From NCBI GenBank assembly GCA_946803715.1, contig CAMPET010000042.1:237070-301069 (forward strand): DNA of 64,000 bases. The letters run 5' to 3'. Each line of letters starts with the position of its first letter. The stretch's first letter is position 1. The position numbers were made by a program, and so were the translations under genes. The notes under the pieces are model-generated. The model was not told the DNA's origin. It made no database searches and was given only the letters and a program-made list of their open reading frames with translations. This document shows, one piece after another, positions 11,814 to 22,965 of the stretch. The DNA comes from Beroe ovata. Its lineage: Eukaryota; Ctenophora; Nuda; Beroida; Beroidae.

Positions 11814-13217
11814 TCAGGTAAATGTGTCATGCTTCATTTCTGCGATACTGTCGTCCTGAGGAGCTGAAGTATCATTAATTTTTGATGATGCACTTTCCCC
11901 TTCAGCTTCAGTGTCTCCAATAAATTTGTGCCAACTCGCCAGTCTGGCTTCCCTCTCCTTTGCTGTTTCCTCAATCGCATAGTCAGTCACTCCATCCCAA
12001 AGATGTGCCACTAACTGCTTGCCAGCAAACCAGCGCTTATCAAATCCTTTGACAGCATTATCAGCAGCTTCATGGGTTCCAAATTTCACTGAAACAATAC
12101 CTTCAGGATGTCGATCAAACAGCATTACTTTCTTAACAGGGCCAAGCTTTTCACATTCTTCTCTTATATCATCTCTAATTTCTGTTATAAGACAAGCATC
12201 TTCTAAAAATTCCTTTGGGTCAAAGCAATGCTTCATGATCATTATCTTCTCATGCTTGGCTTTAAGATCATCACCCCCTGCACGATCTCTCCAGTCTAAT
12301 AGATTTTCTTGCTTGTTTTTCTTCTTCTTTTTATTATTCTTCTTTTTGGGTTTCAGTTTAGGATCGAACTCACCTTTCATCTCAAACTTTGCTTGTTCCA
12401 CCTTGACCTTAGATGATGATCCTGGAAGTCTTGTGCCATGAAGCATTTGTATGGCTAGAGGAATGGATTCCTTTCTAAGGTAGCAACACTTTGCATCACC
12501 CTTAAAATTTCCCTCACTGTCTGTGTACATCTTAAACTTCTTTTCCTCATTCACTGGATCCTCCATAACTAGTCCATACTTCCCAACTAAAACCAAAAAA
12601 TCCTCTGCAGTCATATCTAGGGGAAGTCCAGAGATATAAACCCAAGTGTTTTTTTCAGAATCTAAATCAAACCACTCAGGACCCTTCTTGACCTTCTTTG
12701 CAGATTCCTTCATATCATGAGCTTTTATTTCTTCATCCATGTTCCGATCAGTTTTAATGTGATGTGAATCTTCCAAAAGAGATGGCTGCTCACTTGAAGG
12801 ATTGGATTCTGACAGATTTTCTGTATCAGACTTATGGTCATCTTCTGTAACTTCTGGTTGAGATTGTGCAACTACATTAGCAGAGCTATTGGATGAGCCA
12901 TAACTCATTTGATAAGCTGCAAGGAAGTCTTCTGTGACACGAGGAAACCAAGCTCTCTGTAATTCATCCCACTCATAGCATGTACCATCAGAGGGATCAG
13001 TGTAGTAATGCCCAGCCTCAATTTTTTGTTTTTCTCTTAATTCAGAATTTAGTTGAAATTCGAGTTCATCAACACACTCATTAGATATTTCACTTGATTC
13101 ATTTTTCACAGAGGATGCCAGAAAAGAAGAATCCTCACTGTTCCCATTTCTTTCATCTGGATTTGAGTCTATATCACTCTCATCATACTCATCACTAGAA
13201 CCCACCTTTTTTGCCAT
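11814..13217 (-). CDS. HTATSF1: Tat-SF1/CUS2-type U2 snRNP splicing factor, intronless
   Basis: A single 467-codon open frame. An acidic, serine-rich N-terminus precedes a conserved segment with 'HYYTDPSDGTCYEWDELQ'. An RRM follows ('WVYISGLPLDMTAEDF', about residues 193-280), then a lysine-rich linker and a second RRM of the U2AF-homology-motif type (about 325-415) with its 'KRWFAGKQL' R-x-F signature. Tat-SF1 (yeast Cus2) binds SF3b1 and U2 snRNP during spliceosome assembly and affects transcription elongation. The long acidic C-terminal tail of the human protein (755 aa) is absent. Unlike its neighbours the gene has no intron, which suggests a retroposed copy or intron loss. The adjacent minus-strand ACADM gene starts about 330 bp beyond its stop. 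Confidence 0.92.
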   Translation of the reverse strand: MAKKVGSSDEYDESDIDSNPDERNGNSEDSSFLASSVKNESSEISNECVDELEFQLNSELREKQKIEAGHYYTDPSDGTCYEWDELQRAWFPRVTEDFLAAYQMSYGSSNSSANVVAQSQPEVTEDDHKSDTENLSESNPSSEQPSLLEDSHHIKTDRNMDEEIKAHDMKESAKKVKKGPEWFDLDSEKNTWVYISGLPLDMTAEDFLVLVGKYGLVMEDPVNEEKKFKMYTDSEGNFKGDAKCCYLRKESIPLAIQMLHGTRLPGSSSKVKVEQAKFEMKGEFDPKLKPKKKNNKKKKKNKQENLLDWRDRAGGDDLKAKHEKIMIMKHCFDPKEFLEDACLITEIRDDIREECEKLGPVKKVMLFDRHPEGIVSVKFGTHEAADNAVKGFDKRWFAGKQLVAHLWDGVTDYAIEETAKEREARLASWHKFIGDTEAEGESASSKINDTSAPQDDSIAEMKHDTFT

Positions 13218-14714
13218 TCTAAAACTTAGTTATTGTAACAGTTAGTAGATACCAAAGATTTGATCACTAGTTTTGTTAAAATATGATTGCATTATCTAAT
13301 AAGGCATTGAACCATCACCATTCTTACTGCATGTTCCAAAAATTCAACTGACACGACCTATAGTGGGGTTTCTAACCTATAGTTAGATAGCTGGGGTTAT
13401 GAGATATCAAAGAACACATGCCAGGTGCCTGGGTTGATTGCCGTACAGCCGGGGTTGTCAATCTGATTATCAATGACAATGATATAAATTATAACGCATC
13501 TTCAATCTTGTAAAAACTCCATTGCACGGCTCCGCGCATAATTATTATTTTTACTTTTAGACAGAGCTGGCGCGCACGCAAATAAAATTATTGTTGCCTG
13601 TTTGCTGCGCGGCTCACCAATCAGCGCGGCGACTGGCAGTCACCGCGCGCGTTATTGTCAGCTGCACGCCGCGTGCGCGCGTTATTGTCGATCGATGATA
13701 GACCCTGTCGAGAATTTCGTTTCGCGCAAACTTATTCAATTCTTGCGGCTTCGCTTGCTGTTGTGCATCAGCGGTCTAGCATCGCGTCGCCAGACAACTC
13801 TTACTATTATAGCATTTAGCATGCGCATGATGCAATGAGCAATGCACATGCAAATGCAATGCAGCCAGTTCATGCAGTAGCTAGTAGTTATTGCAAATAT
13901 AAATACTTTGTCGGGCGATGCCAGACCGCTGATGCAAGCCTGTCTGAGAATAAGCTTGCGCCGCGCGCGAAACGAAATTCTCGACAGGGTCTATCATCGA
14001 TTTGTCAGATGTTACCTGACCTGTTTCTCGCGCGCGCCTTCATCGAAGGCGCGCGCGCCGCGCGCGAGAAACAGGTCAGGTAACATCTGACAATCATCGA
14101 TCGACAAATAAATACTGCAACTGCATTGCATTACTAGGCCAGTAGTTTACTAATAGTACTAATACTAGATTAGCTAGCATGCACATCGCTTATATTGTCG
14201 TCTGTCGATCGAATTGATATTTGATAATCGATATTGTCGATCGAATTGATAATAATAATCTTAATCAATGATCAATAGCACACCTGCACACATTGACAAT
14301 GACTGCATGCCATGATAACTGATAGTGATAAAAAATTTCATTCTCAAGCCATAGTATTTAAGTAGTAGTATTTCGAATAACTGTACTTATAGTTTAACTT
14401 TAAAAACAATAGTTCACGTTCGTTTAATCGTTTATATCTCAATTACTGTCACCTGCATCAACAATCATATGCAAACGTTGCGCAAGATCATTTGATTTTT
14501 GGCACGCAACGTGGGGTCGTGGGGACAATCAATCATTCAATCAAATCCATGATGGGATGATACTCACTGAACTCGCGCATCTCACCAAAACGCAGCGAAT
14601 CCTATATTCGACATCATTGTTCATCATCATGTTCTCAACTGACAACTGAACTGCGTGCCATGTTCTCCATGCACATGCGCAGCAACCTGCAACATGAGGT
14701 GCCCAACAGAACTA
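13218..14714. other. Intergenic region dominated by GC-rich palindromic repeats
   Basis: No gene is supported between the Tat-SF1 start and the 3' end of the coiled-coil gene. The first ~380 bp are ordinary AT-rich sequence and may include the Tat-SF1 promoter. 13600-14100 is the palindromic repeat described separately. 14100-14700 is AT-rich with scattered 'tcgatcg' and 'ttgataat' words. Confidence 0.6.
13600..14100. repeat. GC-rich nested palindromic element (copy 1)
   Basis: The arm at about 13687-13800 ('gatagaccctgtcgagaatt' ... 'catcagcggtctagcatcg') is the reverse complement of about 13907-14000. Beside it, 14002-14036 and 14059-14092 form a second near-perfect hairpin ('gtcagatgttacctgacctg' and its complement) around an inner palindrome, 'gcgccttcatcgaaggcgc'. 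Matching sequences occur at 23320-23760. CpG-rich runs such as 'gcgcgcgcc' are frequent. It is non-coding and fits a non-autonomous fold-back or palindrome-rich family. Confidence 0.8.
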
Positions 14715-17700
14715 TCAGAGGAAGCTATCTGCTGATGTTCGCACCGGGTCTGGTTCCAAATGAAGTTGGCTAAGGAGACTCCCCTGATTGACGGGTGTGG
14801 ACCGGCCCCCATTTCCAGGCCCTCCTGGGGTCAATCTCCCCGGCGTTACCCTGCCAGGGGTAACTCTTCCCGGTGTAACGCGGCCCGGTGTAACAAGTGT
14901 TACAGGGACCGTGGGTTCCTCGACCAGGTACTTGTTGAGACTCTCGTTAAGTTTACACTTCATCAGTTGCCACGTTGTGTTTGCGTCATGGGCAGACCTG
15001 ATGTATACCATGATATGGTTCAGTTATAGCATAAACATTGAAAATTGAACATTGAACATGTGATACTGATAGTAAGTCACGTGTGTCTGCAGAGGATGTC
15101 AGTTTCGAGAGTAGTAGTACATAATATGTTCCTGTTATAATACTCTACCTGTAGCTGGTGTTGGCGTTGTCACATATTTTGCCGAGCGGACTCCGCGGTG
15201 AACCTGGAAGCTGGAGAGGTGGTACACCCTGGTCCGCACAGGACGTAAAGGACGGCAGCAGTTTCTCTATCGACCTCCTCTCCTCTGCTAAGATCTGTTT
15301 CAATTTCTCACTCTCCAGCTGCAGGCTGGTAACTTGTCTCTCCTGCCGTTCTATCGTGTCCTGACACTCGGCAACCTGCCAAATATAACATGGTCGTATA
15401 AATACAACTGCAACCAGGTGATCAGTTAACAACACTCAGTGATAAGATGCCATACCTTCTCTTTAAGTATCTTATTTGACTTCTCTAAATCCTCCCTGAA
15501 CTTCGTCTCTGTAGCAGCCCTAAAACATCGGGTTTTATCAATGCGATCAAATTAGAGGATAGATTTAATGCAATACCAAGTTGACAGAAACTCACTTGAA
15601 CTTATCAATAGTTTCACGTGATTTGTTGTCGTAATCGAGTTTCTGGTTCATTTCATGCAACTTCCTGTTCATTTCCACCCTGTTCTTCGCTTCCAGATTC
15701 TTCCTTGTAACCTCCACCTCACTCCGCAAGATGTAATCTGTTGCTATCCTGCTCTGTAACTCTGATTTATCGTCTGCCAGGGCAGTTTTCTCCTTCAGGA
15801 TTGAGTCACAGTGTGATTTTAGACGTTCATTTTCCGATAGGAGGACTGTAACTTTTCCCTGGAGTTCACCGACCTCACTCTTCACCCTGATTTGAATGGA
15901 CTGACGTGAGAAAGAAGAGATCCGCTACAATCGCAATTAAGTGCTTCGAAATGAACATAATCCCTTACGCTATGTATTTATCTGTTTGTTCTTTGCGTTG
16001 CGATAGTTCCTCTTTAGCTGCAGCCTGTGCTTCTTTCACTTTCTTCGTGAGCACTTCTTGGACCTAGGGCACGATGATGAATTCTCAAGGAAAAAATAGC
16101 TGAATCTAAGATCATAAGTTTTTGATGTGTACCTTTTTCGCGTTTTCCTTCTCGACTGATAGTTTAGCTTTCAGAGCTCGAATCTTGTCCTCGAATTGGG
16201 ACACGTTTGGAGCCGGTTTATTGTGTTCCTCCAACTCTTCGCGTAGTTTCTTTCGAGACGCCTCCACATCTTCCAGCGTTCCTTTCATCTTCTCAATTTG
16301 ATCACTCAGCACAGTGCATTTATCCTCAAGTTTTTCCACCTTCCGCCGTTCATTCTCTAGCGCTGTTTCCTGTTGAGATACGGTAAGAGCATCCTGGCGA
16401 AATTAATGAAATCTGTCCTTCTTTAGAATTAGATTTCGACTTCCCAACTCACATATGTGTTGTTGGAGGACAGCTGTGATGAGATGTGGAGTCTCAACTT
16501 AGCCTCACTACTCAACATCCGCTCTTTTTCTGCCAACGCTTGTTCTAAGCTCTGCTTTTCCGTCGTCTGAACAGTTGGATGGAATAGATATTGGCACTCG
16601 GTATGTCAGAACAAAATGAAGACGTGTGTGGGTGGTAATTTACCAATTGTTTGATCTCATCCTTGCACTTTGTCAATTGCTCTTTGACCGCGCCCATGGA
16701 CTGGTTTATTTGTGTGGTGTTGCATCTTTCAGTGTCGTAGTCATGTGTTAGCCGTACATACCTCTCTTTTTCCGACTTCAGCAGTTCTTCCAATCTATAA
16801 TATAGTAGATCAAACAGTCCCAGATCAAGCTATATTCAGTTTTTATAGTCAGTAAAACACAAACATACTATGCGGGGGACTACGGACCCCCTCTATATTA
16901 GTCCCTTTCAATATTGTTGTCTGGTTACATGGGATACGTCGATCAGAATTTGTTGTGAGTTACAAACTAAAGTACCTGGCTATATCATTATTGGCTTTCG
17001 TGTGCTGATTCTGGACATTATTCAACTTCATCTTCGCATCATTTAGCATATCAGTCGTTGTTTTCACAGCCTGAAAATTTGATTCATTATCTCTCAGTCC
17101 AAGCCTAGTGTCTGCCTCCAGTGGGTCTAATAGATCATAGGAACTGAGGTTTTGAAATAACCTGTTCAGTAGCTTGCAGTTTCTCTCTCTCTGTTTCGAG
17201 TGATATTTTCAACTGAGTGGAGTTATTGTCGAGTATTATTTTCTCTGATCTGAGCTGCTGGTTTTCAGTTTGCACGGAGGAATATTTTTCGAAAAGCTCT
17301 CGGTATTGAATGGCTGCTTCTTCTGGTATACCGGTTGAGACAGGCGATGGGTTGAAGTCTTGGTTAATCTGAAGTGTTTATCAGAGGTGAGCGCATAGTA
17401 GAAACATGCTTCTTATCACGAGTCGGTTTTCACAGTACTAACAGTACCCACTATTATAGAAGTAGAAGCACTACCTTCTCACTGTTTTTCTTATTGATCT
17501 GTTCACGAAGTGCTGCTATCTGAGTTTCCTTGCTGTCACGCTCATATTTTGCCTGCTTTATCTCACTTTCCAAACTGTAGATCCGTTCTTGAAATTCCTC
17601 TTTCAGCAACCCCGTGTCTTCAATGAACTGGAACAAGATCATTATACTCGATGATAGGTGATTGGACGCGCGCGCTGTAAATTCTGTTACGGTAAATGCT

Positions 17701-20700
17701 GAAAAGTCAAACTTTTATTTATGCTTAAACAATGCGCGTAACGCTTAAAATGAACAAGAATTTCTATTATGCCCCAAATGTCACAAACTGATGGAGATTG
17801 AAATGCTAGATGCAAAACGCAGATGACAAATCGTTCTATTCGTAGAGAATCAAACAAACCTTTATCTGTTCAACATGAAGTTTCTGGTTAGCATCATACA
17901 GCTTATCCTGAACTTCTTTGAATGATGCTTCCTTTTCCTTAACCTTCGCCAAGCTGTCTTCAGCTTTCCCTCTCAAGTTCTTGTTGTCTTCTTGAATCAC
18001 AGTTATTCTTGTTTTTAGATTCTCTATTTCACACAACCGTTCCTGACAACTTGCTTTCAGCTCGTTTAGTTGGTGTGACAACACGTTATTGTCAGTCTTC
18101 AGAGAACCTGTGATGACGTCACGAATGAACTGGTGTTTGTGGATGTACATTGTCGATCCAAATGACAAATGTACACACCAGCGCTACAAATTAGCAGAAA
18201 ACTTTGTAACAAACTAACCTATTTCTTCATTTAGTTTCTCGTTGCAATTAGTTTTCTCAGTCACACTGTTCTGTAACGTTCTCAATTCGTGCTCCATTCT
18301 TCCCAATTCTTCGCGAGATCCCTCCAATTTCTTCTTCAAAACCTGAGAGAGGGATATACAATGGGAGAAAATCAAATAAATTCATTGTCTGACTCCATTC
18401 TAAACTATTGAAGGTACGCAAGCGCGAATGAGTCTGTTATGAAATGACATTCTTTAGTTTCTTACTACCTCATGTTTGTTTTCATTGTTCTTCATATCGT
18501 TCTTCATTGTTCTTATTTCATCCTTGAATGCGTCCCTCTGTTTACTCATTTCACTGGGAGAAAAACCATGTGAAAACCTCTCCCGACAATTGACAATCAT
18601 TCAAATGAAAGGTGAGAAAGTCATCGTGACGTACATTTCTATATCGCTCTTTGAGGCGATAAGAGCTGCTTTTTCTTCGTTTATTTTCTCAAATCGATCA
18701 GTTTCTCGGCTTTTCTCTTCCTCTAACTGGATCAGTGAAAAGATAATCCTTCATATCATCAAAAATCAACGTGAATTAGCTGAAAACATTCAAGAACACA
18801 GAGCGTTGTTCGGTGAAGCAGTAAATACTCTGGTTAACAGGACATGTTTCGCCTTATAGGCTCATAGGCTATCAAATTCCGTCTACAATCTAAATATTCC
18901 TTGATCTTCCCTCACCTGTTTAATTTTCTCCCTCAGATGTTCCGAGGTCGCAGATAGCTGCCCAAGTTCTGTGTTAAGTGCAGCTATTTCATCTGTTTTA
19001 TCACTATTGATCGTCTGTCCGCCTCTTTGCGCCTATGGGATTTTGTGATTTAATGATCAATGGACAATGAATTACCTTTCTCTAGCCTCTCTAAGACTCC
19101 GAATTCTTTCTGAGGGCTCGTTCCATACTCAAACTCTAGCCTAAGTCTTCCAACCGACGTCCACACACACACACAGACACACACAAGCAGTCACTGAAAC
19201 GGAATACATCACGTGTAACTAACAGGTGAGTTGGTGTGATAAGGTGAGTTGGTGTGATAAGGTGAGTTGGTGTGATAAGGTGAGTTGGTGCGGCATGGCG
19301 ATCGGCAGCTCGATGTTGAAGTGATGACAAATAGTGATGATCGGATTGTGAAGACTGTGTGACTGATGACATTCTGATAATTTAGTATTTCTTCATCTCG
19401 TGTTCTCAGTTTACTGCTTAGAACAGAAACTTCGGTCTTGTGATCACCCTGCGAATTGTCGCATGAATTATCATCCGACATTGAATATCAACTAGAAAAC
19501 AATCTCCACTGGATTTTCACCAAACCTTGAGTGCAGAACACGAACTCTCATGATTGCTGGTTAGAGAGGAGATTTCTGTTTTGTAATGATCAACGACATC
19601 TTCAATCTTTGCCTGAGGCAATGGTTACTGGTTAAAGTTACGAATCAGTCGGAAGTTGGAGCTGCTTTATCAGAAAAACAAATTTACCTTTAGCTGTTCA
19701 TTCTCAACCTGGAGGCCTTTAATCTCACTCACATATCTGCACTCCTTCCCGCTCCATTTAATCTGCAATGTATCGTGATGGAGATACTGAAACCCAAACA
19801 TGATAAGTCTAAAACTGTTCCCTCAGTCTAGCGACGGTAGCACTGGAAACACGCAACCTTTTCATTTTCCAGTGATTCCAGAACGAGTTTCATCCTCGAC
19901 TCCGTGTCGTCGTTCTGAGTGAGTGACCTGTTCAACTCCTCACGGAGTTTATCTCTACATTTTGTCTGAAATAAACACGATATATTAGATCTTGATTTGA
20001 TATTGATTGTTCAATCATACTCACGAAAAATTGATTTGTTTATCATTCTTACGTTTTCAATTTCCAACTCTTCGCAATGATTCATCGACTGTCTTAGTTC
20101 GGCAACCAGTTCTTGTTCTCTTTTTCTGGGGTAAGAGAGAAACTCATAGTAATTCAACAGAAGCAGTGATTCCAAATAATCAAAACGTCGAAGACGAGAA
20201 TCCTACCCACTTTGAGCATTCAATTGCCTCGTTATATTTCTCTGTTTTGGTTCTGTCCTCCAATTTCAGTTCATTGATAATCTCGGTAAAATCTAAAGAG
20301 GGAGTTGTGAGCATTGTTATTTCTCAGCTACTCAATTTCTCAATTACTCAATGACTAACCATTTATTTGGGAACTTATTTCTCTCATCTGAGAATCCAGA
20401 TCCTCCTTTTCTTCCAATAACTCGGAGTTTTCTTCTTTTTGACGAGCTAGACATTCGTCAAGTGTATGATTTTGGTTCTGGATGTGCGAGTGAGTGAGTG
20501 AGTCAGCGAGCGAGCGAGTGAGTGAGTGAGTGAGTGAGTGAGTGAGTGAGTGAGTGAGTGAGTGAGTGAGTAATAGACAGAGTGAATGAGACAACCATTC
20601 TTCACACACAACATGTCTATTCCATACCACATCATATGCCCATCGCTATACGTTGTGTACAAGCCTCATATTATACAATGGGAGATAATCACTCATTAAC

Positions 20701-22965
20701 TGCCGTACAAGCTGTAGTTATAGAATATGACTAGTTACCATGACAACTAGGAAACAGGCAGGGGAGTGGGGAAATGACCCCCCAAAACAAGCCCCTAATT
20801 AGATACAATACATGCGCTCACCGACCAATTAACCGCTAATGTTAATTGATCGTGACCAACATTTTGATGACGTAAGATCCAAGCAAGATCCAACGTTTGA
20901 GATAAACTATGACATAGACTTCCACAAAAATTCCAGACCGAGTTCAATTTTCTACTGTGTCATCATCCACAATGAGGCAACGAATAGTGTCAATGAACGA
21001 CATAGCGAGACAAGGGGATTATAATACCTGTGCTTCCTTGAGCAGAGCACGAGTCGAACCGAGCTCCTGTTTCATGTCCCTGATCTGAGCCTCGAGATTT
21101 GACACCTGCTTCGTCAGCTGACTCTCTTTCTCGGAGTAGAGTTCCTGGACCAGACAAGGATAAGAGACCATGAATCCAACTCGATACCATCGTGCATAAT
21201 CCCTTCTGTTGCTACTATCAAGTCGAAAGTTGAAAGGTGATGATATTCAAATCAAAAGGATTTGGAAAATTCTGGTGAACTAAAAACCTTGAGATGTTGC
21301 AGACTTATTTCAGCTTGCTTGAGGAGAACATGGTTCTCCTCTGCAGTCAGTTTCTCTTTGTTGTACAAATTCTCAAGTTCAGATAATCTTTGTGCAGTCG
21401 AGTTCAAATTCTCTCTGTTATATACATAGATGTAACTTTCACGAGAAAGAATCTTTTCTGTCCGATCACTACATGATGTGACAATCAAACATTTAATTGA
21501 GCGGTTTTGAAATAATTTCCTTACCGAGTGTGTGAGAGATTTAGAGTCAACGAGTCTCTTTCCTTGGTTAGACCGAGAATTTCATCTCTGGATTCGGTCA
21601 TTGATTTGTTGAGTATACCAGATTGTGCTTCACTGTTATTCTGGGGATGGATAAGTTCATGGAAGATCTGGTGGGAGCTGTTGCAATACTGATTTTTGCA
21701 GAGCAATATTTTCGTGAACCTTGAGGGTCAGATGATCTTGAGTGAGAGCAGCGTATTTTCGATCAAATTTCTCACACAATCCTTGTAACTCCTTGCATTG
21801 TAGCGTCATTTCATTACATCGTTCGTTCAGGATTTGGTTGTCTTTCTGAGAGAAAGAAAAGGCGAACAGTATTATATTAATTATTATATCAATCAAGGAT
21901 TATCTATATGTTAATCAAGGATACACATTCTCTCTTTCATGGATGATTTTGGAGATGACACAATACCTGAAGCATACTCTTCTCACTTGAGAGGCCCTGA
22001 ATGGTCGCTAGCTGTTCATTGACCATTTGCTTAGAGCTCCTTACTTCATCTTTCAAACTAGTTACTTGCTCCTCTAATCCTGCAGCGCCACTCAGTATTC
22101 CAGCATATTCTGTGGCAAAATATTTCTATAAATGATGTTTGATTCTCACAATAGTCTTTTGATGGAAACTTGGAAACATATTAGTAGTTGGTAATACCAA
22201 TTTTCGATTGAAATAGCTTGGCTTCATTGGCTTTGTTAAGGTCTGCAATTTCCTTGTGCTTTTCAGTCATTTCATCAAGCGATACTTTAGCTTGCTTCAA
22301 TAGGGCTAAAATAAGTAAACAGATTAGAAATCTGTCAGATACAGTATCATCAATGCCATCCTGGAAAATATCACAGCTAGTGAGGACATTTAAGAAGAGA
22401 CCTTGATACTTTTTAGTCTGTTCCATCTCATTGGAAAGCTTCATCTCAAAAGTTCTTTTCTCAACATCACAATCCACCTTCAGCTTATCATTCTCTAGTT
22501 TCACCTCAGCCAAACTCTTGATTCGTCTATTGAAATAACATTAAAATAAAATGGGTGGGAGTGGGTAGTGCACACTCCAAAATAACAAGAACAAATTGTG
22601 TTTACTCACTGTTTTGCCTCCTTAAGCTCATTTTCAACTTTATTCTTCTCTTTCACGCTTTTTGAGTATTTTGCTTTCCATTGCTTCAACTTTGCAAGTG
22701 CATCCTCAAGCAGCAGGTTGGCATCTTTTGTATTTCCTGGCAATATGAGTAAGGCACTAGGCAGTCATGATAAATCTGATTTTCAAGCTTTGAGTAGTCA
22801 CAAAGTGAAAAAACACATTTTAATAAAATTCATTGAGCACTATACAACACAGCTATGATTTCATATGATAAATGGTAATGATCAGTTCTGATTACCATGG
22901 GTGAATCTGATAGGAACATCATCATCTGATTCACAATCTGAATAGTCGCTATCTGATAATGACAT
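14715..22965 (-). CDS. Long coiled-coil protein, 32 exons, 1,428 aa, family not recognised
   Basis: All exons join in phase: 22896-22965, 22610-22736, 22402-22526, 22198-22305, 21967-22109, 21720-21845, 21525-21640, 21288-21414, 21028-21144, 20360-20477, 20211-20292, 20053-20125, 19858-19965, 19688-19762, 19526-19612, 19371-19448, 18916-19032, 18635-18726, 18469-18553, 18219-18342, 17860-18107, 17475-17627, 17162-17368, 16976-17070, 16644-16794, 16453-16566, 16133-16393, 15969-16063, 15596-15886, 15456-15519, 15149-15375, 14715-14997. The N-terminus is acidic and serine-rich (MSLSDSDYSDCESDDD). More than 1,300 residues of heptad-type coiled coil follow, rich in E, K, L and Q. The last exon ends in a proline/arginine tail with four TPGRV/TPGRL units. 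A scaffold role (centrosome, Golgi, nuclear pore or cytoskeleton) is only inference from this build. The start is the first ATG of an exon whose frame is open 5' of it, so an upstream coding exon is possible. The donor after 19371 (GTCATC) is weak. Confidence 0.8.
19225..19290. repeat. 18-bp tandem repeat in an intron
   Basis: Nearly four copies of 'ggtgagttggtgtgataa' lie in the intron between coiled-coil gene exons at 18916-19032 and 19371-19448. Each unit contains a splice-donor-like 'ggtgagt' on the plus strand, which is the wrong strand for this gene. The repeat also makes spurious histidine/threonine-rich open frames. Confidence 0.85.
20487..20571. repeat. (GAGT)n microsatellite in an intron
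   Basis: About 20 tandem 'gagt' units with a short 'gagc' interruption near 20503-20517. It directly follows the exon at 20360-20477 in the coiled-coil gene intron (gene on the minus strand) and explains the spurious 'SLTHSLTH' open frames. Confidence 0.95.

Noticed and set aside
19225-20571. Tandem repeats as a CRISPR array
   Set aside because: Units are contiguous with no spacers, and the context is eukaryotic intron.
14715-22965. Identification of the coiled-coil gene as nucleoporin TPR or a golgin
   Set aside because: Resemblance is limited to generic heptad composition; the head and the TPGRV tail do not match either family as I know them.
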